Positions 32,779 to 41,679 of a stretch of 64,000 bases of DNA are shown piece by piece (position 1 is the first letter of the stretch; every line of letters starts with the position of its first letter). The position numbers were made by a program, and so were the translations under genes. A model generated the notes under the pieces. That model had not been told where the DNA came from, made no database searches, and saw nothing but the letters and a program-made list of their open reading frames with translations. Source of the DNA: an uncultured Lachnospiraceae bacterium (GTDB lineage Bacteria > Bacillota > Clostridia > Lachnospirales > Lachnospiraceae); contig CAJTKK010000012.1 of NCBI GenBank assembly GCA_910576535.1, positions 1 through 64,000 on the forward strand, read 5' to 3'.

Positions 32779-34449
32779 TTATTTATGTGGTACTTCCAAG
32801 ATAGCGCCCCGGTTGCCGCTGGTTACTAATTCCCTGTAACGCGACAGATAACCGGATGTTATTTTCGGCTCTCTGGGCTGCCATTTTTCCCGTCTCTTAT
32901 CCAGTTCTTCTTCCGTTACTTTCATATCAATCGTATTCGCCGGAATATTGATGCTAATAATATCCCCTTCTTCCACCAAGGCAATCGGCCCTCCCACTGC
33001 CGCTTCCGGCGATACATGGCCGATGGATGCCCCTCTGGAAGCGCCGGAAAAACGACCGTCCGTAATCAAAGCTACGCTGGCGCCAAGCCCCATGCCCGCG
33101 ATGGCGGAAGTAGGGTTTAGCATTTCCCTCATGCCAGGGCCTCCTTTCGGCCCTTCGTAGCGGATGACCACCACATCCCCTTCCACGATTTTTCCGCCTT
33201 TTATCGCTTCAATCGCATCTTCTTCACAGTCAAATACCCTTGCCGGCCCTTCGTGTACCATCATTTCAGGCACTACAGCGGAACGCTTTACTACACAGGA
33301 GTCCGGTGCAAGGTTGCCTTTCAGCACGGCTATGCCCCCTGTTTCGCTATAAGGGTTCTCCAAAGGACGGATTACTTCCGGATTTTTGTTGATGCATCCT
33401 TTGATATTTTCCCCTACTGTCTTTCCTGTTACAGTTATCAAATCCGTATATAATAAACTTCTTTTATCCAGTTCGTTCATTACTGCATAGATACCGCCCG
33501 CCTCATTCAAATCTTCCATATAAGTAGGACCTGCCGGAGCCAAATGGCATAAGTTCGGCGTCTCTGCCGAAAGTTTATTTGCCACTTCCAAATCCAGTTC
33601 CACCCCTGCCTCATGGGCTATCGCCGGAAGGTGGAGCATGGAATTGGTCGAACATCCTAAAGCCATATCCATACGCAAAGCATTGATAAATGCCTCTTTC
33701 GTCATAATATCCCTTGGTTTAATGTCTTTTTCCACCAGTTCCATTATCTTCATACCTGCATGTTTTGCCAAACGGATTCTCTCTGAATATACCGCCGGAA
33801 TGGTTCCGTTGCCTTTTAACCCCATTCCCAACGCCTCCGTCAAGCAGTTCATAGAATTAGCCGTATACATACCGGAACAGGAACCGCAAGTAGGGCACAC
33901 TTTCTCTTCAAACTCGCAAAGCTCATCCATAGACATGGTTCCTGCCGCCACGCTCCCTACTGCCTCGAACATAGAAGAAAGGCTTCTCTTTTCCCCTTTC
34001 ACCCGACCCGCCAGCATCGGGCCGCCGGAACAGAAAATCGTAGGGATATTCAGCCTTGCCGCTGCCATCAAAAGCCCCGGCACATTTTTATCGCAGTTCG
34101 GCGCCATGACAAGCCCGTCAAAACCGTGAGCCAAAGCCATGCACTCCGTGCTGTCCGCAATCAAATCCCTGGTTACCAAAGAATATTTCATGCCGATATG
34201 GCCCATTGCAATCCCGTCGCATACGGCAATCGCCGGAAAGACCACCGGCATCCCGCCTGCCATAGCCACCCCAAGCTTAACCGCCTCTACAATTTTATCC
34301 AGATTCATATGTCCCGGCACAATTTCGTTATAGGAACTCACAATACCTATCATCGGCCGTTTTCTTTCTTCCTCGGTATAACCGAGCGCATTGAACAGAC
34401 TTCTGTGCGGCGCCTGCTGGGTGCCTGTCTTTACGGAATCACTTCTCAT
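32779..34449 (-). CDS. ilvD: Dihydroxy-acid dehydratase
   Basis: IlvD is an iron-sulfur enzyme that removes water from dihydroxy acids in valine, isoleucine and leucine synthesis. The 556-residue protein has the cluster ligands in CDKNVPGLLMAAARL and CPTCGSCSGMYTANSMNCL, plus the C-terminal GRFSGASRGASIGHVSPEA. The Met of MRSDS has GGAG eight bases upstream, preferred over an ATG two codons earlier. It precedes ilvB by 21 bases and follows the glycosyltransferase gene by about 120 bases on the same strand. Confidence 0.97.
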   Translation of the reverse strand: MRSDSVKTGTQQAPHRSLFNALGYTEEERKRPMIGIVSSYNEIVPGHMNLDKIVEAVKLGVAMAGGMPVVFPAIAVCDGIAMGHIGMKYSLVTRDLIADSTECMALAHGFDGLVMAPNCDKNVPGLLMAAARLNIPTIFCSGGPMLAGRVKGEKRSLSSMFEAVGSVAAGTMSMDELCEFEEKVCPTCGSCSGMYTANSMNCLTEALGMGLKGNGTIPAVYSERIRLAKHAGMKIMELVEKDIKPRDIMTKEAFINALRMDMALGCSTNSMLHLPAIAHEAGVELDLEVANKLSAETPNLCHLAPAGPTYMEDLNEAGGIYAVMNELDKRSLLYTDLITVTGKTVGENIKGCINKNPEVIRPLENPYSETGGIAVLKGNLAPDSCVVKRSAVVPEMMVHEGPARVFDCEEDAIEAIKGGKIVEGDVVVIRYEGPKGGPGMREMLNPTSAIAGMGLGASVALITDGRFSGASRGASIGHVSPEAAVGGPIALVEEGDIISINIPANTIDMKVTEEELDKRREKWQPREPKITSGYLSRYRELVTSGNRGAILEVPHK

Positions 34450-34569
34450 TTTCATCTCTCCTAACTTTTCTTCTTTTTTCCCGTCCTTGCCCTAATTTCT
34501 GCGCTGCCTTGCGCATATGGCAGATCTGCGGATGCTGTATAGGCACAAGCCTGACATCCCATTCCTTTT

Positions 34570-36177
34570 TTACTTTCTTCTATAAACAATATATTCTTCA
34601 TTTTCATAAACAGGGTGCATCCCCTCTTCTACCATATCCCAGGGAACTGTATCATAAGTATAATAGAACTCCCAGCGGAAATCCCCGCCTGGGACAGTCA
34701 TTTCTTTATGTAAAAATAAAATATCCGCCTCTTCCGCCACAGTATTTTCACATTCCAGGCCATAGTAAAATTTCAGCAGATACTGCTGATAACAGTCGGT
34801 AACACACAAATTCCCTCCTGCTTCCACCCCTGAATTATCCAAAGCATCCCTTGCATAATATTCGGACAAACCGTACTCACCATTATACCCTTTGGAAGAC
34901 AGCAATACAATTGCCAATAATGTGCAGGCTGCCCCCGCCGCTTTCCATATGGGAAACGGAAATAGCCTTTCTACTTTTTCGGCAATCCCCTGCAGCAGCA
35001 CACATAGCAATATGGAAACCGGGACGCCAATATAAGAAAAAACCCTAAAATACGGCAAAGCGCACTGCACTGTCAAAAATACCGGCATAAGCAGTAAAAT
35101 CACTGCAGCAAAAAGCGGCAGAAAAAAGCGTTCCCTGCGTCCTTCATTATATGCCTTCCAGCCCTGCCAGAAGGCGGACACGAAACCGGCAGCCATAACA
35201 AGCAGCAAAGCATCTCCCAGCCTAAGATAGTATAAATCAAACAAAGACCGGAACCATTCTGCCAGCCTGGTAAAGTACCCTTCTCTTTCCACGCTTTGTA
35301 TATAAGGCGTAGCCAGCATATAATCCATGCCAGTCTTAAGAGACAAAAAGGGCGCCGAAAGGATAATGTCGGTATGCCCCTGTCCGCAAAAAGCCCCTCC
35401 TTCTGCCTTGCTTAGCAGATTGGAACCAATGGCCAGCCATATCATCGCATACAAAAGCAAAGTATGCCATGCCGCAATCACACTGCTTATAATCAAAGAA
35501 ACCAGCGGCTTTATTTTGTGGTTAAAAAGAAGAAACAACCCTCCTGTTATGCATACCGGAATCACCCAATACACACTGCTTGGCAGAATATACAAGCCCA
35601 ATGTCAGGGACAGGGAAAAAAGAATGTAATATTTGATATTTTTTTTACTTCCAGCATCCTTTCCCGTTCCCTCTTTTTCTTCCCACCCGATTTTCTGTAT
35701 CATAAAAACGGCTGTCAGAAAACAGGAAACCGCCAATGTATATCCTCTCCCCTGCACTGCCAACTGGTTCACCAGATGCATACAAGAATAGAAAACAACA
35801 CAGCAAAATGACCATCCTTCCCGAAAACACCTCTTCCCTATCCGGTAAAGCAGAGCCAAGTTTGCCATCGCGGCAAGATAGGATACTCCCCTTAGGCCCA
35901 GGATCGGACTGCCCAGCAGATTCAAGAACCCGGAAAGCACCGAATAGCCCACATGATTATTCGGCAGCGGCCAATGAATTGCCGCATAAACAGGCCCCCT
36001 GCTGATAAAATAATAATATGTATACAGTTCATCATACCATGGCGTCAAAAAAAACATCCGGAAACCGTAATAAACCGCCATCCACGCGAACCATAAAATA
36101 AATGCCCCATTTTCTTTGTCTGATAAGAAATTACGGAGCCATTTCTTATTTACAAATTTTTTCCACAAGTAAATCAC
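34570..36177 (-). CDS. GT39-like integral membrane glycosyltransferase
   Basis: A polytopic membrane protein of 535 residues with about 11-12 helices. Near the N terminus, WYDELYTYYYF places a DE acidic pair after the first helix, as in GT39/ArnT-type transferases that use lipid-linked sugars. The GRPVYAAIHWPLPNN stretch and a soluble C-terminal part of about 120 residues (ending YTYDTVPWDMV) also fit. It probably adds a sugar to a protein or glycan outside the membrane; the substrate is unknown. The start overlaps the leuB end by 32 bases. It is an envelope gene placed between leuB and ilvD, which is unusual. Confidence 0.75.
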   Translation of the reverse strand: MIYLWKKFVNKKWLRNFLSDKENGAFILWFAWMAVYYGFRMFFLTPWYDELYTYYYFISRGPVYAAIHWPLPNNHVGYSVLSGFLNLLGSPILGLRGVSYLAAMANLALLYRIGKRCFREGWSFCCVVFYSCMHLVNQLAVQGRGYTLAVSCFLTAVFMIQKIGWEEKEGTGKDAGSKKNIKYYILFSLSLTLGLYILPSSVYWVIPVCITGGLFLLFNHKIKPLVSLIISSVIAAWHTLLLYAMIWLAIGSNLLSKAEGGAFCGQGHTDIILSAPFLSLKTGMDYMLATPYIQSVEREGYFTRLAEWFRSLFDLYYLRLGDALLLVMAAGFVSAFWQGWKAYNEGRRERFFLPLFAAVILLLMPVFLTVQCALPYFRVFSYIGVPVSILLCVLLQGIAEKVERLFPFPIWKAAGAACTLLAIVLLSSKGYNGEYGLSEYYARDALDNSGVEAGGNLCVTDCYQQYLLKFYYGLECENTVAEEADILFLHKEMTVPGGDFRWEFYYTYDTVPWDMVEEGMHPVYENEEYIVYRRK

Positions 36178-37234
36178 CCATCTTTGTACAAGACACTTTC
36201 CGGCAGCCTTCCGACATAATATCCGCTGTCCTATAACCTTCTTTCAGCGCTTCTTTTACAGCCGTTTCCACTGCATCTGCCTCTTTATCTAAGTCAAAGG
36301 AATACCGGAGCATCATAGCTGCTGATAATATAGTGGCAATCGGATTGGCAATATCTTTGCCTGCAATATCCGGGGCGGAACCATGGCTTGGTTCATACAA
36401 GCCGAACTTCGTATCGTTTAATGAAGCGGATGCCAGCATACCGATGGATCCGGTTACCATGCTCGCTTCATCGGAAAGAATATCGCCGAACATATTTTCT
36501 GTCAGGATCACATCGAACTGCGCCGGATCCTTAACCAGCTGCATTGCGCAGTTGTCCACCAGCATATGCTCTAACGTTACATCCGGGTAACCCTTTGCCA
36601 CTTCTTCCACCACGCTTCTCCAAAGCCTTGAAGAATCCAGCACATTGGCTTTATCCACGCTGGTTACTTTTTTCTTTCTCTTCTTTGCAATATCAAAACC
36701 CTTCACCGCAATACGGCGGATTTCATTTTCGTCATACACAAGCGTATCGACAGCTTTTCTTATCCCGTTTTCCTCCACGGTCTTTCTTTCCCCGAAATAA
36801 AGCCCGCCAGTCAATTCCCTCATAATCAGCATGTCAAATCCTTTGCCGCTGATTTCCGTCTTTAACGGACATGCCCCGGAAAGTTCAGAATATAAAACCG
36901 CAGGGCGTAAGTTCGCAAAAAGGTTTAATGCCTTGCGGATGCCAAGAAGCCCCGCCTCCGGCCGCAGATTAGGGGGCAGTTTATACCATGGGGAAACAGA
37001 CGCATCCCCGCCGATCGAACCCATCAGCACTGCATCCGCCGCTTCCGCTGCAGCCACCGCTTCTTTGGTCAGAGGAACCCCATGAACGTCAATGGATGCG
37101 CCTCCCATTAAAATATCCGTATATTTTATTTCATGATCATAACACTCCGCTATTTTGTCCAATACTTTTCTTGCTTCCCTTACAATCTCCGGCCCAATGC
37201 CGTCGCCTGCAATACATGCAATTTTCAGTTCCAT
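36146..37234 (-). CDS. leuB: 3-isopropylmalate dehydrogenase
   Basis: LeuB oxidises and decarboxylates 3-isopropylmalate with NAD in leucine synthesis. The 362-residue protein has IAGDGIGPEIV at the start, the substrate-loop MRELTGGLYFGER, VDKANVLDSSRLWR and the metal site DNCAMQLVKDPAQFD with GSIGMLASASL. The Met of MELKIA is used; AAGGAG is 11 bases upstream, while a GTG four codons earlier touches the ribosome binding site. A promoter lies about 90 bases before it. Other leucine genes (leuA, leuC, leuD) are not in the window. Confidence 0.97.
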   Translation of the reverse strand: MELKIACIAGDGIGPEIVREARKVLDKIAECYDHEIKYTDILMGGASIDVHGVPLTKEAVAAAEAADAVLMGSIGGDASVSPWYKLPPNLRPEAGLLGIRKALNLFANLRPAVLYSELSGACPLKTEISGKGFDMLIMRELTGGLYFGERKTVEENGIRKAVDTLVYDENEIRRIAVKGFDIAKKRKKKVTSVDKANVLDSSRLWRSVVEEVAKGYPDVTLEHMLVDNCAMQLVKDPAQFDVILTENMFGDILSDEASMVTGSIGMLASASLNDTKFGLYEPSHGSAPDIAGKDIANPIATILSAAMMLRYSFDLDKEADAVETAVKEALKEGYRTADIMSEGCRKVSCTKMGDLLVEKICK

Positions 37235-37249
37235 GATATTGTCCACTCC

Positions 37250-37444
37250 TTACATTTGTTCTTTGTTTCTGGATTGCCCGATTCTTTGCCGTAGTAAAGT
37301 ATAAAAGCCTACTTGTAACATAATATCGTATAATATCCAAAAATTCAAGCCTGTCGTAAAAACCCATGAAAATCCATGCAAAAACGCCAATACCAGGAAT
37401 TTCAATAAGCTGAAAACACCTAATGTATTGACGTTTTTTATCAT
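37250..37444 (-). CDS. Doubtful small hydrophobic reading frame between yajC and leuB
   Basis: A 64-codon frame starts 3 bases after the yajC stop with AGAAGGA upstream, and encodes a hydrophobic peptide (FLVLAFLHGFSWVF). Against it, the leuB promoter lies inside (37320-37348), composition is AT-rich as in a leader, and I know no family. It may be a real small membrane protein co-translated with yajC or chance. I lean to chance. Confidence 0.25.
   Translation of the reverse strand: MIKNVNTLGVFSLLKFLVLAFLHGFSWVFTTGLNFWILYDIMLQVGFYTLLRQRIGQSRNKEQM
37320..37348 (-). promoter_or_regulatory. Promoter of the leuB operon
   Basis: The minus strand has TTGAAT (37343-37348), 17 bases and TATTAT (37320-37325). 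The start of transcription near 37313 gives a leader of about 80 bases before leuB, too short for a T-box. Confidence 0.65.
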
Positions 37445-37446
37445 GA

Positions 37447-37767
37447 TTACTTTCCTTCTGCCTCTGATTTTTCCACCTGTGCAATTGCTGATTTCTGCAT
37501 AGGTATGCGGCAGTTCTTATTACTGCCAAATTCTACAATCACCGTGTCATCCGTAATATCAATCACCGTGCCGTACATGCCGCTGCTTGTCAGGACGAAA
37601 TCCCCTATTTCAAGTGCAGCCAGCATAGCCGCTACTCTTTTCTGCTCTTTTTTCTGCGGACGGAGCATAATGAAATAAAACACAACAAAAATCAGCACGA
37701 TTTCTATTATCATAATGACGCCCATTCCATCTCCGCCTGCCGCACCTTCTGCCAACAGTATACCCAT
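37447..37767 (-). CDS. yajC: Preprotein translocase accessory subunit YajC
   Basis: YajC is a small membrane protein associated with the Sec translocon. The 106-residue protein has one transmembrane helix (about 16-36) followed directly by the family signature FYFIMLRPQKKEQK, then a soluble beta-rich domain with LEIGDFVLTSSGMYGTVIDI. AGGAGGAA precedes the ATG. tgt, a frequent neighbour of yajC, is upstream on the same strand after about 200 bases. Those 200 bases carry no gene that I can see. Confidence 0.95.
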   Translation of the reverse strand: MGILLAEGAAGGDGMGVIMIIEIVLIFVVFYFIMLRPQKKEQKRVAAMLAALEIGDFVLTSSGMYGTVIDITDDTVIVEFGSNKNCRIPMQKSAIAQVEKSEAEGK

Positions 37768-37968
37768 TCGTAATTCCTCCTAAACTTTATCTTCACTCCA
37801 GCCTAAAAATGACCTAATAAACATCATACACAAAATCAGTAGAGAAAACAAGTACTTTGTGGAGAAAATTGGGTTCAGCAAATGAAATTCTGAAAATATA
37901 TGTTTTCATAACTGCATTCCCGAAAGCGGAACGGTCAGAAGAAAACCGTCCGTACCCTTGCGGGTTGC

Positions 37969-39117
37969 TTATGCTTGGGATAATGTTTCCATTTTAGCAA
38001 GCTTATTTTTTTTATATTCCGTAAAACAGCCATGATCCAGGGCATCCCTGATTTCTTCCATCATCGTATTGTAAAAGTAAAGATTGTGGAGGACGCAAAG
38101 GCGCATTCCAAGCATTTCTTTCGCCTTTAACAGATGGCGGATATACGCACGGGAATAACGGCGGCAGGCAGGGCAGGCGCAGCCTTCTTCAATCGGCCGG
38201 CCATCGGTCTCATATTTTGCATTAAACAGATTGATCTTGCCTAATCCTGTATATAGATGTCCGTGACGCCCATTCCTGCTCGGATAAACACAGTCAAAAA
38301 AGTCTACGCCCCGTTCCACGCCTTCCAAAATGTTTGCCGGTGTTCCCACCCCCATCAGATAAACGGGTTTTTCCACTGGCAGATAGGGAACGGTTTCTTC
38401 CAAGATATGATACATCTCTTCGTGGCTCTCCCCTACTGCCAGCCCTCCTACAGCGTAACCGTCCAACTCCATTTCTGCAATCCGTTTTGCATGTTCTATG
38501 CGGATATCTGCAAAAACAGCGCCTTGGTTAATCGCAAAAAGCATCTGCTGTCTGTTCACCGTATCCTCCAAACCGTTCAACCGGCGCATTTCTTCTTTGC
38601 AGCGCGCCAGCCACCGGGTAGTCCGTTCCACAGACGCCTGGACATAACCCCTGTCTGCCCGGCTGGAAGGGCATTCGTCAAATGCCATGGCTATGGTGGA
38701 AGCCAGATTGGACTGTATCCTCATGCTTTCCTCCGGCCCCATAAAAATCTTTCTGCCGTCGATATGGGAATTAAAGTAAACCCCCTCTTCCTTTATTTTC
38801 CTTAGAGATGCCAGGGAAAAAACCTGGAAGCCCCCGGAATCCGTCAAGATCGGCTTATCCCACGACATAAATTTGTGAAGCCCTCCCATTTTCTTTACAA
38901 TCTCATCCCCCGGCCTCACATGGAGATGATACGTATTGGACAGCTCCACTTGTGTTTTTATTCCTTCTAAATCCTCTGTGGAAACGGCTCCTTTGATAGC
39001 GGCAGCCGTTCCTACATTCATGAATACCGGTGTTTGAATGACACCGTGCACTGTATGGAATTCCCCTCTTTTCGCCCTTCCTTCCTGCTTTAATAACCGA
39101 TACATACTTTTTTCCAT
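37969..39117 (-). CDS. tgt: Queuine/preQ1 tRNA-ribosyltransferase
   Basis: Tgt exchanges guanine 34 for preQ1 in tRNAs with GUN anticodons. The 382-residue protein has the catalytic DSGGFQVFSLA (nucleophile Asp region), GGLAVGESHEEM, the second Asp in DFFDCVYPSRNGRHG and the zinc site CACPACRR to HNLYFYN. Length is typical. The start is the first Met; GGAAAGG is just upstream, and a Met four codons later is possible. It is transcribed away from aroC, with about 230 bases between the two start codons. Confidence 0.97.
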   Translation of the reverse strand: MEKSMYRLLKQEGRAKRGEFHTVHGVIQTPVFMNVGTAAAIKGAVSTEDLEGIKTQVELSNTYHLHVRPGDEIVKKMGGLHKFMSWDKPILTDSGGFQVFSLASLRKIKEEGVYFNSHIDGRKIFMGPEESMRIQSNLASTIAMAFDECPSSRADRGYVQASVERTTRWLARCKEEMRRLNGLEDTVNRQQMLFAINQGAVFADIRIEHAKRIAEMELDGYAVGGLAVGESHEEMYHILEETVPYLPVEKPVYLMGVGTPANILEGVERGVDFFDCVYPSRNGRHGHLYTGLGKINLFNAKYETDGRPIEEGCACPACRRYSRAYIRHLLKAKEMLGMRLCVLHNLYFYNTMMEEIRDALDHGCFTEYKKNKLAKMETLSQA

Positions 39118-39232
39118 TACCTTTCCGAATCAACCAATCCATTCCGCCTTCATGCCCCGGCCTTACCGCCAGGCAATGCATCTCCACTTTACCATATCCC
39201 TCCTTCCTGCGCAAGATATCCGGCACAAACTA

Positions 39233-39261
39233 TTGCCACCCATCCTTTCATTATATATAAT
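39233..39261 (+). promoter_or_regulatory. Promoter of aroC
   Basis: TTGCCA (39233-39238), 17 bases and TATAAT (39256-39261), about 85 bases before the chosen aroC start. Confidence 0.65.
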
Positions 39262-39351
39262 GAATAAAATGCCATCAGGCTTTCAAACAAAAAGCTTATG
39301 GCGGAAAATCCCATATCAAAAAAACAGCATCAGGAAGAAAAGGAGCTATTT

Positions 39352-40470
39352 ATGTCAGGTTCAACATTCGGTACATTTTTTAAAATATCCACTTGGGGCG
39401 AATCCCACGGCAAAGCTTTGGGCGTAGTCATCGACGGCTGCCCGGCCGGCCTCCCCCTCTGCGAAAAAGATATCCAAAACTATTTAGACCGCCGCAAACC
39501 CGGACAGACCCGGATTTCCACCCCCCGCAAAGAGGATGACCTTGTGGAAATCCTTTCCGGCGTTTTTGACGGGCTTACCACCGGCTCCCCTATTTCCCTT
39601 ATTGTAAGAAACACCTCGCAGAAATCCCGGGATTACAGCGAAATCGCTTCTTATTACCGTCCTGGCCATGCGGATTACACTTTTGACGCCAAGTACGGTT
39701 TCCGCGACTACCGGGGCGGCGGACGTTCTTCCGGCCGGGAAACCATAGGCCGGGTAGCTGCCGGCGCCGTTGCCGCCAAGATTCTGAATACGCTTGGGAT
39801 AGAGATTTTTGCCTATACCCGGTCCATCGGCCCGGTCTGCATCAGCAAAAATTCCTTTCATAGGGAGGCCATCCTCCAAACCCCTACTTGTATGCCGGAT
39901 GACGAAGCGGACAAAAAAGCCAGTGAGTATCTGGCTTCCTGCATAGCTGACAAAGACTCCGCAGGTGGCGTTATTGAATGCCGTATCCAAGGAGTTCCGG
40001 CCGGCATCGGCGATCCTGTTTTTGAAAAACTGGATGCCAATCTGGCAAAAGCCGTCATGTCCATCGGCGCGGTCAAAGCCTTTGAAATCGGCGACGGATT
40101 CAAGGCAAGCGCTGCAAGCGGCTCCTCCAATAACGACCCCTTTGTTTCCGAAAACGGGAAAATTACCAAAAAAACAAATCATGCAGGCGGCATCCTGGGC
40201 GGCATCAGTGACGGCTCCGAAATTATCCTGCGCGCATACATAAAACCTACCCCCTCTATTTTCCGGGAACAGGAGACAGTAAATAAAAACGGGGAAAACA
40301 TCCGTATTCAAATAAAAGGAAGACATGATCCCGTCATCGTCCCCCGTGCCGTTGTCGTGGTGGAAGCAATGGCTGCCCTCACGCTGGTGGACGCTATGAT
40401 AGGGAATATGTCTTCCCGCATTTCCTATTTGAAAGATTTTTATGCCATTAACCCAGCTTATGAAAAATAA
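39352..40470 (+). CDS. aroC: Chorismate synthase
   Basis: AroC makes chorismate from EPSP with reduced FMN, the last shared step of aromatic amino acid synthesis. The 372-residue protein shows the signatures STWGESHGKALGVVIDGCPAGL (in part), RPGHADYTFDAKYGFRDYRGGGRSSGRET (in part) and the C-terminal RHDPVIVPRAVVVVEAMAAL. The Met before SGSTF has AAGGAG six bases upstream; 18 extra codons of the frame are not family-like. It stands alone here without other aro genes. Its 3' end overlaps the convergent lactonase gene by 23 bases. Confidence 0.97.
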   Translation: MSGSTFGTFFKISTWGESHGKALGVVIDGCPAGLPLCEKDIQNYLDRRKPGQTRISTPRKEDDLVEILSGVFDGLTTGSPISLIVRNTSQKSRDYSEIASYYRPGHADYTFDAKYGFRDYRGGGRSSGRETIGRVAAGAVAAKILNTLGIEIFAYTRSIGPVCISKNSFHREAILQTPTCMPDDEADKKASEYLASCIADKDSAGGVIECRIQGVPAGIGDPVFEKLDANLAKAVMSIGAVKAFEIGDGFKASAASGSSNNDPFVSENGKITKKTNHAGGILGGISDGSEIILRAYIKPTPSIFREQETVNKNGENIRIQIKGRHDPVIVPRAVVVVEAMAALTLVDAMIGNMSSRISYLKDFYAINPAYEK

Positions 40471-41506
40471 TGCAATTGGGTTTATCTACTTTGACTTCCC
40501 GCCCATTCATGACAAGAAGCCCTTTTTCCATATCCACATTGAAAAAAGTCATTGTATCGGATTCATGATTTAAAGACACCAAATGTTTATTATCCGGGAA
40601 AAGGGCCGCATCTTTGGGATAGTCGCCGCTAACAGGAAGGCACAGCGCTTTTGACAGAAGCCCGCTTTCAAAATCAATCCGGTATACGATAACGCTGTTG
40701 TCCCCTGCGTTGGAGCTTACCATATAACGGTAATCCGTAGAGAAATTCAGCGCACTTGCTGCAGAACCGCTGGCATGATAGTCATTCAGCGTAGAAATTG
40801 TCTGCAGTTTCTCGAATTCCGGGTTATGGTTTACCTCCCGGTAACCATATACATCAATATAATTTTTTAATTCATGGACAATATAAAGCAAAGTGCCGTC
40901 CGGCGAAAATTTCAGATGTCTGGGCGCCGATTCCTGTTCGCTCCTAATCACATCCGCCAGGTTCAATGTCCCCTTTTCCTTATCCAGGCGGTAAACCTTT
41001 ACATGATCCATCCCCAGATCAGCGGCGCAAAGATAGTGATTGTCCCTTGTCATCTTCACGCAATTGACATGGGGCCTGAAATTCCTCTCCGCAATGCTCC
41101 CCAGCCCTTTATGGAAAATCTCATCCGTAATATCCCCTGCCGACCCATCTTCGTTCAGCCTAAGCACAGTAATCTTCCCGTCGTGATATCCGGCCACAAA
41201 CAGATATTTGTCCTCATAATCCGTCGATAAATAACATCCCCTCATCCCGTTAATGGATGCATGGCCGATCATCTCAAGCCCTCCATCCGGCAATATCCGG
41301 AAAGCCTCTACTCCAAAATCCGTGATCGAATAAAGATACTTCTTATTATGGGAGATCGTTACGTAAGAAGAATTCGTAATCTCTACCTGGTCTTTTGCAC
41401 ACAATCTTCCGTTTTCCATGTCCACATCATAAATCTTAATCCCGTGTTTATCACCCTTGCCCATCGTATAGGTTGAAACATATGCCACATATTTTTCTTT
41501 TTCCAT
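40448..41506 (-). CDS. Lactonase-family seven-bladed beta-propeller protein
   Basis: This 352-residue cytoplasmic protein belongs to the 6-phosphogluconolactonase-like propeller family (YkgB/Pgl type). The repeated blade pattern is visible: YVAYVSTYTMGKGDKHGI, YVTISHNKKYLYSIT, HVNCVKMTRDNHYLCAADLGMDHVKVY, PRHLKFSPDGTLLYIVHEL and YRYMVSSNAGDNSVIVY. Known members hydrolyse 6-phosphogluconolactone, but many relatives are untested, and no pentose phosphate gene is nearby. The Met of MEKEK has GAGGAG upstream. It is divergent from the XRE regulator and has its own promoter. Confidence 0.85.
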   Translation of the reverse strand: MEKEKYVAYVSTYTMGKGDKHGIKIYDVDMENGRLCAKDQVEITNSSYVTISHNKKYLYSITDFGVEAFRILPDGGLEMIGHASINGMRGCYLSTDYEDKYLFVAGYHDGKITVLRLNEDGSAGDITDEIFHKGLGSIAERNFRPHVNCVKMTRDNHYLCAADLGMDHVKVYRLDKEKGTLNLADVIRSEQESAPRHLKFSPDGTLLYIVHELKNYIDVYGYREVNHNPEFEKLQTISTLNDYHASGSAASALNFSTDYRYMVSSNAGDNSVIVYRIDFESGLLSKALCLPVSGDYPKDAALFPDNKHLVSLNHESDTMTFFNVDMEKGLLVMNGREVKVDKPNCIIFHKLG

Positions 41507-41544
41507 CGGACCGCTCTCCTCCATAAATATAGAATGTTTCATTT

Positions 41545-41573
41545 ATTGTAACACATTTATTTTTTTTTGTCAT
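41545..41573 (-). promoter_or_regulatory. Promoter of the lactonase-like gene
   Basis: The minus strand has ATGACA (41568-41573), 17 bases and TACAAT (41545-41550), about 40 bases before the start codon. Confidence 0.55.
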
Positions 41574-41579
41574 TCCCTA

Positions 41580-41607
41580 TTGACATCCGTGTAACTCCTA
41601 GTATAAT
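41580..41607 (+). promoter_or_regulatory. Promoter of the XRE regulator and pot operon
   Basis: TTGACA (41580-41585), 16-base spacer and TATAAT (41602-41607): both hexamers are consensus. It is back to back with the lactonase promoter. Confidence 0.85.
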
Positions 41608-41621
41608 GGGTATCAGCGTTT

Positions 41622-41638
41622 GTTTAGTAACAGTAAAC
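41622..41638. promoter_or_regulatory. Candidate autoregulatory operator
   Basis: GTTTA and TAAAC flank seven bases, about 10 bases after the predicted transcription start. This is where an XRE repressor would bind its own promoter. The arms are short, so it is tentative. Confidence 0.35.
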
Positions 41639-41679
41639 TTTGTGTTTATTATCATTTAATTTCAAGAGAAGCGGACACG

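Noticed and set aside
37235..37446. Possible T-box leader before leuB
   Set aside because: I looked for the AGGGTGGNACCGCG T-box sequence before leuB, ilvD, ilvB, serC and proB and found none; the leuB leader is too short.
39484..40326. 280-codon minus-strand frame
   Set aside because: Antisense to aroC, which has all chorismate synthase signatures; the Gly/Asp/Ala-rich product is a mirror artefact.
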